Assembly (NCBI GenBank): GCA_003524305.1
Contig: DQHW01000048.1
Span: 1-60,855 of the forward strand
Direction of reading: 5' to 3'
DNA length: 60,855 bases
From: Anaerolineaceae bacterium
GTDB taxonomy: Bacteria; Chloroflexota; Anaerolineae; Anaerolineales; Anaerolineaceae
A program made the translations under genes and the position numbers. Under the pieces are notes generated by a model. That model was not told where the DNA came from. It saw only the letters and a program-made list of their open reading frames with translations, and searched no databases. How positions within the stretch are numbered: position 1 is the first letter of the stretch; the number at the start of each line of letters is the position of its first letter. Positions 1 through 8,581 of this stretch are shown one piece after another.

Positions 1-40
1 AACCTATAAAAAAATAGGAATCATCTAGATTCCGATAAGG

Positions 41-112
41 TGATCCACCAGGGGCTCGAACCCTGAACCTGCTGATTAAGAGTCAGTTGCTCTACCATTG
101 AGCTAGTGGACC
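41..112 (-). tRNA. tRNA-Lys (anticodon CTT)
   Basis: The minus strand folds into a full cloverleaf. The acceptor arms GGTCCAC and GTGGATC pair with one G-T pair, the D-arm is GCTC/GAGC, the TTCGAGC T-loop is present, and the anticodon loop CTCTTAA gives anticodon CTT, which reads AAG (lysine). The anticodon stem has four pairs plus a closing A/C mismatch. The 3' CCA is not encoded. A promoter lies just upstream. Confidence 0.95.
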
Positions 113-133
113 ATGGTGAATTGTTCGTCGGTT

Positions 134-161
134 ATTATAATCCAAAAGGGGCCTCTGTCAA
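134..161 (-). promoter_or_regulatory. sigma-70 promoter of tRNA-Lys
   Basis: On the minus strand a consensus -35 TTGACA and a consensus -10 TATAAT are separated by 16 nt. The -10 lies about 20 nt before the 5' end of the tRNA. This is seen directly; that it drives the tRNA is inferred from position. Confidence 0.75.
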
Positions 162-208
162 TGAGGGCTACTTGAAGCTTAAACGATTCTAAACCAATTG
201 GACTTGAT

Positions 209-240
209 AAAAAACCTCCGCGGACTTGAAGTCAGCGGAG
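209..240 (-). terminator. Rho-independent terminator of the NBR1-Ig lipoprotein gene
   Basis: The minus strand has a stem CTCCGC/GCGGAG, extended by the partly paired GACTT and AAGTC inside, followed directly by six T residues. It lies 10 nt beyond the stop codon of the lipoprotein gene. Confidence 0.8.
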
Positions 241-250
241 ATTCTGATAG

Positions 251-1201
251 CTAAGGGGTGCAGGTGACCGGGATGGTCACCGCTCCAAATTCCTGGTGGT
301 TGGGGTAGTCATTATAAAATGAGATGGTTACCGGTCCGGTAATCAAGACAGGCAATGTAAATACGGGGGTTGTCTTTGCGCCGGCGGCATCAAAGGTCAG
401 TTCCAGCGTGCCAGAGTTGCCTAGCGAGGTGATGAAATAGTAAGTGATCTTGCCTGAAGTGTTGGCAGTAACTGAAGCGGTTATTGCCAAAGCGCCAGGG
501 CAGGGGCCATTATAAGCAGCCGGCGCGACTGAGACTGTTGCTGCGGTCACTGCCAGGTTCTGATCCACTTTTACCCTGACCCAAAATGAACCATCTGCAT
601 TGGTACCCAACCCGAAGGTTGTGCCAGTGTCGGTCTGCAGCATCCATTTGCCCTGATAAGTTTTGGTGGTGCCAGGTGATTTCAGTTTCACTGACAGGTC
701 AATGCTGTTGCCAGGCAATACAGTTTGCCCAATCGCCACGGATGCCGGTCCTCCCAGGGCATCTCCGCTGATGAAAACAAGTTTGAAACCGGGTGTCCAG
801 GTTCCAGTGCCGCCATTGGTGATGCGCCAGGTTTTGGTAAATTCGGTGTTAGGTTTAACTAATGTATCATCTGGAAATGTAACGTCAGTCACCTTACTAA
901 TGCGGAAGGTAGGCGCTGGTGTATTGGTTATAGTCGGGGTGGGTGGTATGACCGTTGCTGTTGATGTGAATGTGGCAGCAGGCTGATCCGCCCCGGGGGT
1001 ATTCGTTGAAATCTGGGGTAAAGCAGGTGTTTCATTTGCAGCCAATTGGGTTTGCAAGACAACAACAGTCTGCGCCACACTTGTTTGCTGAATGGCAATA
1101 TCCGATGCGGACGAATTGCCGGCCGGCAAATTACATGCGGACAAGCTTAAACATATGGCTATCATCAGCCATGTTCTTAAATTCTTCAAGAATTTTTTCA
1201 T
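251..1201 (-). CDS. Lipoprotein with four-tryptophan NBR1-type Ig-like domain
   Basis: Predicted surface lipoprotein of 316 aa. A hydrophobic signal peptide ends in lipobox LSAC, with the lipidated cysteine at residue 23. A Thr/Pro/Ala-rich linker runs to about residue 98. Residues 100-212 form an Ig-like domain of the NBR1 (Next to BRCA1 central) type, with the four hallmark tryptophans at about W125, W135, W186 and W207. The last 90 residues look like a second beta-rich domain with one cysteine near each end. Shine-Dalgarno GGGAG stands before the ATG. The gene appears monocistronic, with its own promoter and terminator. In bacteria this domain type is common in Chloroflexota cell-surface proteins. 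The ligand is unknown, so no specific function is claimed. Confidence 0.8.
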   Translation of the reverse strand: MKKFLKNLRTWLMIAICLSLSACNLPAGNSSASDIAIQQTSVAQTVVVLQTQLAANETPALPQISTNTPGADQPAATFTSTATVIPPTPTITNTPAPTFRISKVTDVTFPDDTLVKPNTEFTKTWRITNGGTGTWTPGFKLVFISGDALGGPASVAIGQTVLPGNSIDLSVKLKSPGTTKTYQGKWMLQTDTGTTFGLGTNADGSFWVRVKVDQNLAVTAATVSVAPAAYNGPCPGALAITASVTANTSGKITYYFITSLGNSGTLELTFDAAGAKTTPVFTLPVLITGPVTISFYNDYPNHQEFGAVTIPVTCTP

Positions 1202-1272
1202 TCTTCTCCCTAAATTTCCACTTGAATCATCTCATATCAATATCTTGTTCTCGTCTATCTCCATCAAAATTG

Positions 1273-1301
1273 AATATACCAAATTTGAAACTTCAAGACA
1301 A
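1273..1301 (-). promoter_or_regulatory. Candidate promoter of the NBR1-Ig lipoprotein gene
   Basis: The minus strand has TTGTCT, a 17 nt spacer and TATATT, placed about 70 nt before the lipoprotein start codon. Spacing is ideal and both boxes are near consensus. Confidence 0.45.
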
Positions 1302-1409
1302 GGTCGCTCGGATTCTACAAAAAAGAGTTTGAGGACCCCAATTTTCGATACACAGGGTATTCGATACGGTGTCAAAACCATTGTGTCGTACAGATTTCTT
1401 ATGGGTGTA

Positions 1410-2630
1410 CTAGAATTGCTGAATGGTCTTTCTGAAGAAAAAAGTCCCAATTGTTGCCACGAGAATAACACCAGCGCAAATCATGGCAGTAGATGGTTCA
1501 CCAAACGCCGTAGCCAATCCACCTGCCACCAGGGCGCCGAGAGGCATGCTGCCAAAAAACACCAACGTGTATACACTCATCACCCTACCGCGCATCTGGT
1601 CTGAAACATAAGACTGGATTAATGCATTGCTAATATTTAGGACTGACATCAAACACCAGCCCAACAGTACCAATAACATGAAAGAACCCGGAATCCAGCG
1701 CATAAAAGCAAAAGCAAATAAAGCCACTGGCATCAAATACCAACCTATCAACCATATTTTATTGCGGACAAAATGCGAACTTATATACGCAATCATCAAC
1801 GCACCGAGTAGCGAACCTGCGCCGCGCGCCGTCAGCAGCAATCCATTCAATTTGACATCGCCCCCAAGAATTTTGACAGACCATGCCGGCATCAAGGTCA
1901 TCAAGCTAAACCCGAAGATCGAAACCACGGCAACATAACCCAATAATAGACGGATTCTGGGTTCATTAATGACAAACCTTAATCCTTCAATTAATTTAGC
2001 AAAAGGTGAGCCAATTGTGTGTTGAACAACTCTTGGCGGCAATTTCATAAGCAAAAGAGCGGTGATGACCGCAATGAAACTGATTGAATTGATGGTGAAA
2101 CACCAGGCTGGACCAAGCCAGGCATAGACCAACCCGGCTGTAGCAGGGCCAACGATGGCGCCAAGGTTAAAGATCGTACTGTTTAATGCAATGGCATTCG
2201 CCAGATTTTCACGTTCCACCATATCTACCACGAAAGCCTGGCGGGCTGGCGCATCAAATGAGTTCGCCACACCCAACAAGAATGCCAATACCACGATATG
2301 CCACGGCTGGATCAAATGGGTAAAAGCCAGAACTGCCAGAATCCCCGCCAGCACCATCATAGCCGCTTGTGCAATTACAATCACTTTGCGTTTTGAGAAA
2401 CGGTCTGCAGTAAGACCTCCCAACAAAGTAAAGATGATTGTAGGGATTCCATTTGCAAACCCTACAATAGCCAAATAGGCTGCAGAATGGGTCAGTTCAT
2501 AAACCAAAAAATTTTGGGCTGTAGATTGCATCCAGGTTCCAACCAGCGATACCACCTGGCCGATAAACCACAAGCGGAAATTTGGAGATTTAAGGGATGT
2601 AAAAGTTTTTCCAAGGTTATATGATTTCAT
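1410..2630 (-). CDS. MFS transporter, EntS-like (MFS_3) exporter
   Basis: Inner-membrane secondary transporter of 406 aa with about 12 predicted membrane segments. An MFS motif A-like loop, GGLTADRFSKRKV, lies between the second and third helices. The overall pattern matches the MFS_3 group that includes enterobactin exporter EntS and multidrug exporters. The open frame extends upstream to 2714, but those 28 codons are basic and unlike the family. The ATG at 2630 begins a usual short cytoplasmic N-terminus and is preferred, although no strong Shine-Dalgarno is visible. It is transcribed divergently from the LysM/M23 gene. The substrate cannot be told from sequence. Confidence 0.85.
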   Translation of the reverse strand: MKSYNLGKTFTSLKSPNFRLWFIGQVVSLVGTWMQSTAQNFLVYELTHSAAYLAIVGFANGIPTIIFTLLGGLTADRFSKRKVIVIAQAAMMVLAGILAVLAFTHLIQPWHIVVLAFLLGVANSFDAPARQAFVVDMVERENLANAIALNSTIFNLGAIVGPATAGLVYAWLGPAWCFTINSISFIAVITALLLMKLPPRVVQHTIGSPFAKLIEGLRFVINEPRIRLLLGYVAVVSIFGFSLMTLMPAWSVKILGGDVKLNGLLLTARGAGSLLGALMIAYISSHFVRNKIWLIGWYLMPVALFAFAFMRWIPGSFMLLVLLGWCLMSVLNISNALIQSYVSDQMRGRVMSVYTLVFFGSMPLGALVAGGLATAFGEPSTAMICAGVILVATIGTFFFRKTIQQF

Positions 2631-2706
2631 AAGGTTATGATTTCTTTTATACCACAGGTTCAATATTTGCCTTATTCCAACATCATTTCGCGCAAAACCT
2701 GCTTTC

Positions 2707-2735
2707 TTGACCATTCAGGTACAAGATGTTATGAT
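2707..2735 (+). promoter_or_regulatory. Promoter of the LysM/M23 gene
   Basis: TTGACC, a 17 nt spacer and TATGAT stand just upstream of a GAGGT Shine-Dalgarno and the ATG at 2753. The match to sigma-70 consensus is good. Confidence 0.65.
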
Positions 2736-2752
2736 TTTTTTCGAGGTAAAGA

Positions 2753-3961
2753 ATGACTGACAAATCAAACATTCCTTCCGAATCATTACCGGAAGATGAA
2801 TTAGAGCTCCAGAAACCAGAAGAGCAAATCGAAACAAAAAAACCAATCACCTTAAACCAAATTTGGAACAAAATTCTGCATTTTGGTTTAGGAGAACCAA
2901 CCGTGCGTATCGGAACAGCCGTGGCGTCATTGATTTTGATTGCTTTGGTTGTATGGGTAATGAGTAAATTTTTCTTAAAAGCAGAAAAATTAAATGTTCT
3001 TCCAACTGCACCTTTAAGCTCACTAGCAACCACTCCCATTGTTCCCATAAGTGAATCATTCAACCCGGTGCTGGCAAGCAGTTTTAGTATCTTCCGCCAG
3101 GCGCAGCTCCATACTATTCTTCCTCCAAAACCACGCTCCACAATCACAGAATATACCATTGTCGAAGGAGATACCCTTTTTGGCATCGCCGACAAGTTTG
3201 GATTAAAACCTGAGTCACTGCTATGGTGCAACCAACATATTCTTGGTAATAACCCGCACAATATTTACCCGGGTGTGACCATCCTGATTCCACCATTTGA
3301 CGGCGCCATTTACGAATGGGCTGAAGGCAGCGGTTTAAATGGTGTGGCCAAGTTTTACAATGTCACCCCTGATGTAATCGTCGATTGGCCAGGCAACCAG
3401 TTGGATCGCGCCACACTGGGTGATTTCTCCTTTCCTAATATTCCAGTGGGAAAACTTCTTTTCATCCCCAACGGATATGGTGAATTCTCTGATTGGCTTG
3501 AACAGTATACCCGCGAAAAACCGGCGACTTCGTCAATCACAGGCAGCGCCTGCGGCACCATCACATCAGGGTATATTGGAAGTGGCTCATTCATCTGGCC
3601 AACCACTGAAACCTGGATTTCAGGTTATGATTATTCACCCGCTACCAATCACCGCGGTATTGATATCGCAGGTTCCATTGGTAATATCATATACGCTGTG
3701 GATGACGGTGTGGTGGTTTATTCCAACTGGAACACGATGGGTTATGGCAACCTGATCGTGGTAGACCATGGCAACGGATGGCAATCGGTTTATGCCCACC
3801 TTGACAGTTTCTTGAAATACTGCGGCGATAACGTCAGCCAGGGTGAACAAATAGCCACCCTTGGGAATACAGGTAATTCCTCAGGCCCGCATTTGCACTT
3901 TGAATTAAGAAGTGAGGCTTACGGCGCAGTCAATCCACATGATTTTCTGCAGACTCCCTGA
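2753..3961 (+). CDS. Membrane-anchored LysM / M23 (LytM-type) metallopeptidase
   Basis: Likely cell-envelope peptidoglycan endopeptidase or amidase activator of 402 aa. An acidic cytoplasmic N-terminus is followed by one membrane segment (about 52-70), a LysM domain (about 132-181), a second diverged LysM-like unit (about 186-240) and a C-terminal M23 domain (about 296-398). The M23 metal ligands are visible: H300 and D304 in NHRGID, H382 in PHLHFE, with H349 in YAHLD as the catalytic histidine. An intact metal site favours a real enzyme over a degenerate EnvC-like activator. C267 and C357 could form a disulfide. The gene has its own promoter, an SD (GAGGT) and a terminator. A paralogue with the same domain order lies at 7451-8581. 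Confidence 0.9.
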   Translation: MTDKSNIPSESLPEDELELQKPEEQIETKKPITLNQIWNKILHFGLGEPTVRIGTAVASLILIALVVWVMSKFFLKAEKLNVLPTAPLSSLATTPIVPISESFNPVLASSFSIFRQAQLHTILPPKPRSTITEYTIVEGDTLFGIADKFGLKPESLLWCNQHILGNNPHNIYPGVTILIPPFDGAIYEWAEGSGLNGVAKFYNVTPDVIVDWPGNQLDRATLGDFSFPNIPVGKLLFIPNGYGEFSDWLEQYTREKPATSSITGSACGTITSGYIGSGSFIWPTTETWISGYDYSPATNHRGIDIAGSIGNIIYAVDDGVVVYSNWNTMGYGNLIVVDHGNGWQSVYAHLDSFLKYCGDNVSQGEQIATLGNTGNSSGPHLHFELRSEAYGAVNPHDFLQTP

Positions 3962-3970
3962 TCAACACTC

Positions 3971-4000
3971 AAAAAACAGCCTTCATTCAGGCTGTTTTTT
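3971..4000 (+). terminator. Rho-independent terminator after the LysM/M23 gene
   Basis: A perfect 12 bp stem, AAAAAACAGCCT with its complement, closes a 6 nt loop (TCATTC) and ends in a T-run. It starts 10 nt after the stop codon. Confidence 0.9.
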
Positions 4001-4027
4001 GTTTTAAGGCTCCCGCGCTTGTATAAT
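3999..4027 (+). promoter_or_regulatory. Promoter of the MEMO-family gene and priA
   Basis: TTGTTT, a 17 nt spacer and a perfect TATAAT follow directly on the terminator T-run. The -10 ends only 4 nt before ATG 4032 and 10 nt before ATG 4038, so the transcript would have almost no 5' leader. Confidence 0.6.
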
Positions 4028-4031
4028 AGTG

Positions 4032-4892
4032 ATGCATATGAATCAAATTAATCCGGTACGCCCCTCACCCATTGCAGGTTCCTGGTATTCCTCAAACGCA
4101 GATCAGCTGCGAGAAGAAATTGAAGGATATCTCAGCTCAGCCACAAATCCTGAACTTAATGGACAACTGGTTGGATTGATCGCCCCTCATGCCGGATATT
4201 TATATTCAGGCAAGACCGCAGGTTATACATATCAAACGATTAATGGATCAACATTCGACCTCTGCGTGGTGGTTTCTCCACTGCATGCCTATTTGCCATA
4301 TGCATTATTGACTACTGCACACAAGGTCTATGCCACTCCTCTTGGTCAGGTGGAAGTTGAGCATGAATTACTCACAGAATTAAATCTTCGAATGGAAGGT
4401 GCAAATTTACCTACAGCTCAACCGCTTGCCAATGACAAAGAACATTCGCTTGAAATTCAACTGCCTTTTTTACAAACAGCTTTAGTGAAACCTTTTCGCT
4501 TACTGCCGCTTATGGTGCGTTCTTCTGATCCCGGTTATCTCTCCAAGACAGCAAGTATCCTTGCCGACTTGATCCGCGGAAAAAAAGTGCTGTTGGTCGC
4601 CAGCACAGACCTCTCGCACTTTAATGACGAAGCCACTGCCGTTGCACTGGATCAGGTGATGTTAAAGCGCATGACAGATTTCTCGCCAGAGGGTGTCTTA
4701 CAGGCCGAAGCCAACCAACAAGGCTTTGCCTGCGGATCTGGCGCGGTAGCCCTGGTTTTATGGACCGCCAAAGCTCTGGGCGCAAACCAGGTCACCCTGC
4801 TCAACCACAGCACATCAGCCAGGGCATCCAAAGATACGTCAAGCGTGGTGGGTTACGGCGCACTGGCAATCACCCAACAAGAGGCCGTTTGA
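4032..4892 (+). CDS. amrB: AmmeMemoRadiSam system protein B (MEMO1 family)
   Basis: MEMO-type protein of about 286 aa, in the dioxygenase-like fold of the LigB superfamily. Family landmarks are visible: an N-terminal RPSPIAGSWY block, APHAGYLYSG, VVSPLHAYL, STDLSHFND with a conserved histidine, and a late cysteine in GFACGSG. Start codon choice is open among GTG 4029, ATG 4032 and ATG 4038. The -10 box abuts all three, so translation probably begins on a leaderless or nearly leaderless mRNA. The partner AMMECR1-like and radical SAM genes of the three-part system are not in this window. The stop overlaps the priA start by 4 nt. The biochemical role of bacterial MEMO proteins is unsettled. Confidence 0.85.
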   Translation: MHMNQINPVRPSPIAGSWYSSNADQLREEIEGYLSSATNPELNGQLVGLIAPHAGYLYSGKTAGYTYQTINGSTFDLCVVVSPLHAYLPYALLTTAHKVYATPLGQVEVEHELLTELNLRMEGANLPTAQPLANDKEHSLEIQLPFLQTALVKPFRLLPLMVRSSDPGYLSKTASILADLIRGKKVLLVASTDLSHFNDEATAVALDQVMLKRMTDFSPEGVLQAEANQQGFACGSGAVALVLWTAKALGANQVTLLNHSTSARASKDTSSVVGYGALAITQQEAV

Positions 4893-7384
4893 ACGCTCCA
4901 CGCTATGCCCGTGTGGCTGTGAATATTGCCCACCTCTCAGGGTTGTTTGACTATGCCATCCCTGAAGGGTGGCTTGACCAGGTCAAACCCGGATCGTTGG
5001 TGACAATCCCCTTTGGCAGACAGCTTACTCAGGGAATCGTTGTGACACTCACTGACGACCCCGCAGTGCCAAACCCGAAAACACTCGACTCATTAGTTGA
5101 AAAAGATGCCGTGGTCACACCGGCGCAGATCAAGCTGGCGCAGTGGATGGCTGAAGAAAACTTAAGTAGTCTTTCAGCCTGCCTGGAGTTGATGCTACCT
5201 CCAGGGTTATCACAACATGCTGATATACTGGTGCATCTGGTCGAAGTGCCGCAAGACGCCGATCTGACACCCCTGCAAAACAGAATTATCAGTTTGCTGC
5301 AAAAGCGCGGAGATTTACGCGGAAAACAGCTCGATCACTCTCTGCCCCACATGGATTGGCGTAAAAGCCTGCCAGGGTTGGTAAAGAAGGGCATCGCGCT
5401 CAGCAGCCCGATCTTGAAACCTCCCTCCGCGAAAGCCAAAACCGGAAGGGCAGTGAAATTCAGTTCAATGCCCGAAACGGAAGAAGCATTGAAAAGCCTA
5501 GGCAAAACCGATAGCGCCGCACGTGAACGCCGTCTTAAAGCGCTGTTATTCCTGCAGAATGAATCAACGGAAGTCAAATTGCCATTTGTTTATGCAGAAA
5601 CCGGTGCAAATGCCGCCGATTTAGCCCTGCTGGCTGAACACGGATTCATTGATTTCTCTGAGGTCGAAATCCAGCGCGACCCGTTGGCAAAGCTTAACCC
5701 GGTGAGCATCAAACCACCGCAGCTTACCGCTGAACAAGCGTCCGTGGTGGAGCGACTCAAGCATCAACTCAATGGTATCGAACCCAACCAGCCCAACCTT
5801 CTGCAAGGTGTGACCAGTTCGGGTAAGACCGAGGTTTATTTGCATGCCGTGGAAGAAGTGTTGCGACTTGGCAAACAAGCCGTCATTCTTGTGCCCGAAA
5901 TTTCGCTCACTCCTCAAACCGTCAACCGTTTCCTGGGGCGCTTTCCGGGGCGGGTGGGGTTGATCCACTCAAAACTTTCGGATGGTGAACGCTACGATAC
6001 CTGGCGCAAGATCCGCAGCGGTGAGATAAACGTGGTTGTGGGGGCACGCAGCGCTCTCTTTGCCCCCCTCAGCCATTTGGGTCTGGTTGTGATTGACGAG
6101 TGCCACGACGGCTCATACCACCAGGAAGACGTTGAGCCGCGCTACCAGGCAGTCAACACAGCCATTGCTTATGCGCGGCTGACCAATGCCGTATTCATCA
6201 TGGGGTCAGCCACACCCGAAGTGGAGCAGCGCTTTTTGTTCAACCAGAACCGCTGGAATATCTTTGAGCTGCCCAACCGGGTGCTGGCCCACCAGGCGCT
6301 TTACCCTGATGCCTCGGAAGTTCCTGCTGCCGCCTTGCCCATGCCGGATATTGAGGTGGTGGATATGCGCGGAGAACTGGTAGCCGGCAACCGCTCACCC
6401 TTAAGTCGTGCACTTCAAACCGGGATTGAAGAAATCCTTGAATGCCGCTCACAGGCAATTCTTTTCCTCAACCGGCGCGGCAGTGCCTCTTATGTGTTTT
6501 GCCGTGATTGCGGCCATGTACTGCGCTGCAGCCGCTGTAACGCGCCAATGACCTTCCATGAATATGAATCCCTGCTGGTATGTCACCAGTGCAACGCCAA
6601 GAGGCAGATGCCGCAAAAATGTCCGCAGTGCGGAAGTACACGCATTAAGCAGTTTGGGTTGGGCACCGAAAGCCTGCAGAAGATGATCGTTGAACAGTTT
6701 CCGAAAGCCAGAACCTTGCGCTGGGACGCAGACACTGCCAGAAAAAAAGGCGCACACGATCTGATTATGGATCAGTTTTCTCATGGGAAAGCCGACATTT
6801 TAATCGGCACACAGATGATCGCCAAAGGGCTTGACCTGCCCAACGTAACCCTGGTGGGGGTCGTGCTGGCGGATGTGAGCCTGAACCTGCCCGATTTCAG
6901 GGCTGCCGAGCGCACTTTTCAATTGATCACACAGGTGGCCGGCCGGGCTGGCCGCAGTTCTCAGGGAGGAAAAGTGGTCTTGCAGACCTTCCAGCCCGAG
7001 CATTATGCCATTCAAAAAGCCGCAGCTTATGACTTCGTTGGTTTTGAAAAGACAGAACTGCAATACCGCCAGCAAACCGGTTATCCGCCCTTTGCCCGGC
7101 TGGTGAAAATTGAACTCAGTCATTACAACGCAAGTCAGTTGGAACATGCCGCCCTCGAGACTGGCGAGCGTATTCGGCATTGGCTGTTTGAAAAAGATTG
7201 GGAAGAGATCGTGATGATCGGTCCTTCACCCTGTTTCTACCAAAGAAGCAACGGACGCTACCGCTGGCAAATCCTGCTGCGAGGGCAAGGACCGGTGGAT
7301 CTGATGCGTGCGCATCCACTCGCAACCTGGCAGCCCGCCAGTGTGGAAGTGGAGATCATGGTAGACCCGGTAAATTTGTTGTAA
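4889..7384 (+). CDS. priA: Primosomal protein N' (replication restart helicase PriA)
   Basis: Superfamily 2 DNA helicase of 831 aa that reloads the replisome at stalled forks. The N-terminal 3' DNA-binding domain (MNAPRYARVAV...) is followed by Walker A (VTSSGKTE), a DEXH box (VIDECHDG), and the PriA zinc-binding insertion with paired cysteines in CRDCGHVLRCSRC, CHQCN and CPQCG. Helicase motifs such as GTQMIAKGLD and QVAGRAGR come next. The start is taken as TTG 4889, which overlaps the TGA of the MEMO gene. AAGAGG lies 5 nt before it, and the protein then begins as the family does. The open frame continues upstream inside the MEMO gene, but that part is not PriA-like. Coupling to the upstream gene is likely. 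Confidence 0.93.
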   Translation: MNAPRYARVAVNIAHLSGLFDYAIPEGWLDQVKPGSLVTIPFGRQLTQGIVVTLTDDPAVPNPKTLDSLVEKDAVVTPAQIKLAQWMAEENLSSLSACLELMLPPGLSQHADILVHLVEVPQDADLTPLQNRIISLLQKRGDLRGKQLDHSLPHMDWRKSLPGLVKKGIALSSPILKPPSAKAKTGRAVKFSSMPETEEALKSLGKTDSAARERRLKALLFLQNESTEVKLPFVYAETGANAADLALLAEHGFIDFSEVEIQRDPLAKLNPVSIKPPQLTAEQASVVERLKHQLNGIEPNQPNLLQGVTSSGKTEVYLHAVEEVLRLGKQAVILVPEISLTPQTVNRFLGRFPGRVGLIHSKLSDGERYDTWRKIRSGEINVVVGARSALFAPLSHLGLVVIDECHDGSYHQEDVEPRYQAVNTAIAYARLTNAVFIMGSATPEVEQRFLFNQNRWNIFELPNRVLAHQALYPDASEVPAAALPMPDIEVVDMRGELVAGNRSPLSRALQTGIEEILECRSQAILFLNRRGSASYVFCRDCGHVLRCSRCNAPMTFHEYESLLVCHQCNAKRQMPQKCPQCGSTRIKQFGLGTESLQKMIVEQFPKARTLRWDADTARKKGAHDLIMDQFSHGKADILIGTQMIAKGLDLPNVTLVGVVLADVSLNLPDFRAAERTFQLITQVAGRAGRSSQGGKVVLQTFQPEHYAIQKAAAYDFVGFEKTELQYRQQTGYPPFARLVKIELSHYNASQLEHAALETGERIRHWLFEKDWEEIVMIGPSPCFYQRSNGRYRWQILLRGQGPVDLMRAHPLATWQPASVEVEIMVDPVNLL

Positions 7385-7396
7385 TTTTTACAAAAA

Positions 7397-7431
7397 AATC
7401 CCCTGCAGTTTTGTTGATACTGCAGGGGATT
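7397..7431. terminator. Bidirectional terminator between priA and the second LysM/M23 gene
   Basis: A perfect 12 bp stem, AATCCCCTGCAG with its complement, closes an 11 nt loop between convergent genes. Read on the minus strand it is followed by seven T residues, giving a strong terminator for the rho-M23 operon. On the plus strand the tail is weaker (CTAAATATTTC). Confidence 0.85.
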
Positions 7432-7450
7432 CTAAATATTTCTTTTTAGA

Positions 7451-8581
7451 TTAAGGCAAAACCTGGAATGGATTAAGATATTGTCCATTTCGACGAATTT
7501 CAAAATGTAAATGTCCGCCTGTGGATTTGCCGGTATTGCCTGATAAAGCGATCATACTACCTGAATTAACATTATCTCCACATTTAACATACAATTGGCT
7601 TAAATGGGCATAGATGGTTTTATCGCCATTATTATGGTCAATCGCCACCAAGTTGCCATAGCCACTGTCATTCCATCCTGCATAAACGACCGTCCCGGAA
7701 TCGGCTGCAACAACAGCAGACCCTTCTCCCGCGGCCAAATCAATCCCCAAATGATAAGAAGTAAAACCAAATCCTGATAGGTAATTATTAACTACTGGCC
7801 ATTGGAAAAATCCAGAACCTATTGGTCCGGTTTCAGGCGTGATACATCCACCTGGACCGGCAATGGATTGTGTTGCACCAGACCTTGGCGCAAAATCCAC
7901 GGGAGTAATCCATGACACTACATCCCTGTATCCACCCGGGATCATAACGTTTACATCTATCAGATTTTCTGTGTTCAGATTGGCAATATCCAGATGATTC
8001 CCCGGCCAGGTGATGATATCTTCAGGGTCGGCGTAATATTTTGTGGCGATCTTTTCTATCGTATCGCCTTCTTTCCATTTGTAATAAATGCCGTTGGTGG
8101 GTGGAATGGTAAGCACCCAACCTTCTTTGAGGAAGGTGGGATCATCGTTAAGCAAATCGTAATTTGCCCACAAGATGGATTCTGCTGTTACACCGTAAAT
8201 CTTGGCAATGGTAAAAAGAGAGTCGCCAGGGACGACCGTATATTTGACCGCAAATTGCCTTACGCCATCTGGAACGGTGGTATCGATGTTAGCTATGCGG
8301 ATTAAATCATCAACAGGCAACCCGGATGCCAGGCTGGGAAGGGGAACACTAAGAGTCTGTACAGGATCAATCGTTTCAGTGACACCAGTCTCTGACTTAA
8401 AGAGGTTAACCTTTAACAATACCAGAACCAACCCGGCTACCATTAATCCAGTGACGCCCCATGAGAGTACAGTGCCCCAATCGAGCGGAGGTCTGGAGAC
8501 TTTTACCGTCTCCACTTTTTGAGTCTCCGCTTTCAGAGTCTCAACCTCCGGAGCCTCTTGAGTTTTGGCTTTCCTACTCAC
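7451..8581 (-). CDS. Membrane-anchored LysM / M23 metallopeptidase, second paralogue
   Basis: Cell-envelope peptidase of 376 aa with the same plan as the gene at 2753. A charged cytoplasmic N-terminus is followed by a membrane segment (about 39-60), LysM (about 112-161), a second diverged LysM-like unit (about 166-217), and a C-terminal M23 domain. M23 ligands are seen as YHLGID, YAHLS and GGHLHFE. Both paralogues share a WPGN motif in the diverged LysM unit and a KCGDNV or KYCGDNV cysteine in the peptidase domain. Start is GTG 8581, directly after the rho stop, with GGAGG 5 nt upstream, so it is translated as the second gene of a rho operon. Coupling of rho with an envelope hydrolase looks like simple co-transcription. 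Confidence 0.88.
   Translation of the reverse strand: MSRKAKTQEAPEVETLKAETQKVETVKVSRPPLDWGTVLSWGVTGLMVAGLVLVLLKVNLFKSETGVTETIDPVQTLSVPLPSLASGLPVDDLIRIANIDTTVPDGVRQFAVKYTVVPGDSLFTIAKIYGVTAESILWANYDLLNDDPTFLKEGWVLTIPPTNGIYYKWKEGDTIEKIATKYYADPEDIITWPGNHLDIANLNTENLIDVNVMIPGGYRDVVSWITPVDFAPRSGATQSIAGPGGCITPETGPIGSGFFQWPVVNNYLSGFGFTSYHLGIDLAAGEGSAVVAADSGTVVYAGWNDSGYGNLVAIDHNNGDKTIYAHLSQLYVKCGDNVNSGSMIALSGNTGKSTGGHLHFEIRRNGQYLNPFQVLP

Noticed and set aside
4760..4888. An upstream extension of priA inside the MEMO gene
   Set aside because: The extra residues have no PriA similarity. TTG 4889 has a ribosome site and gives the family N-terminus.
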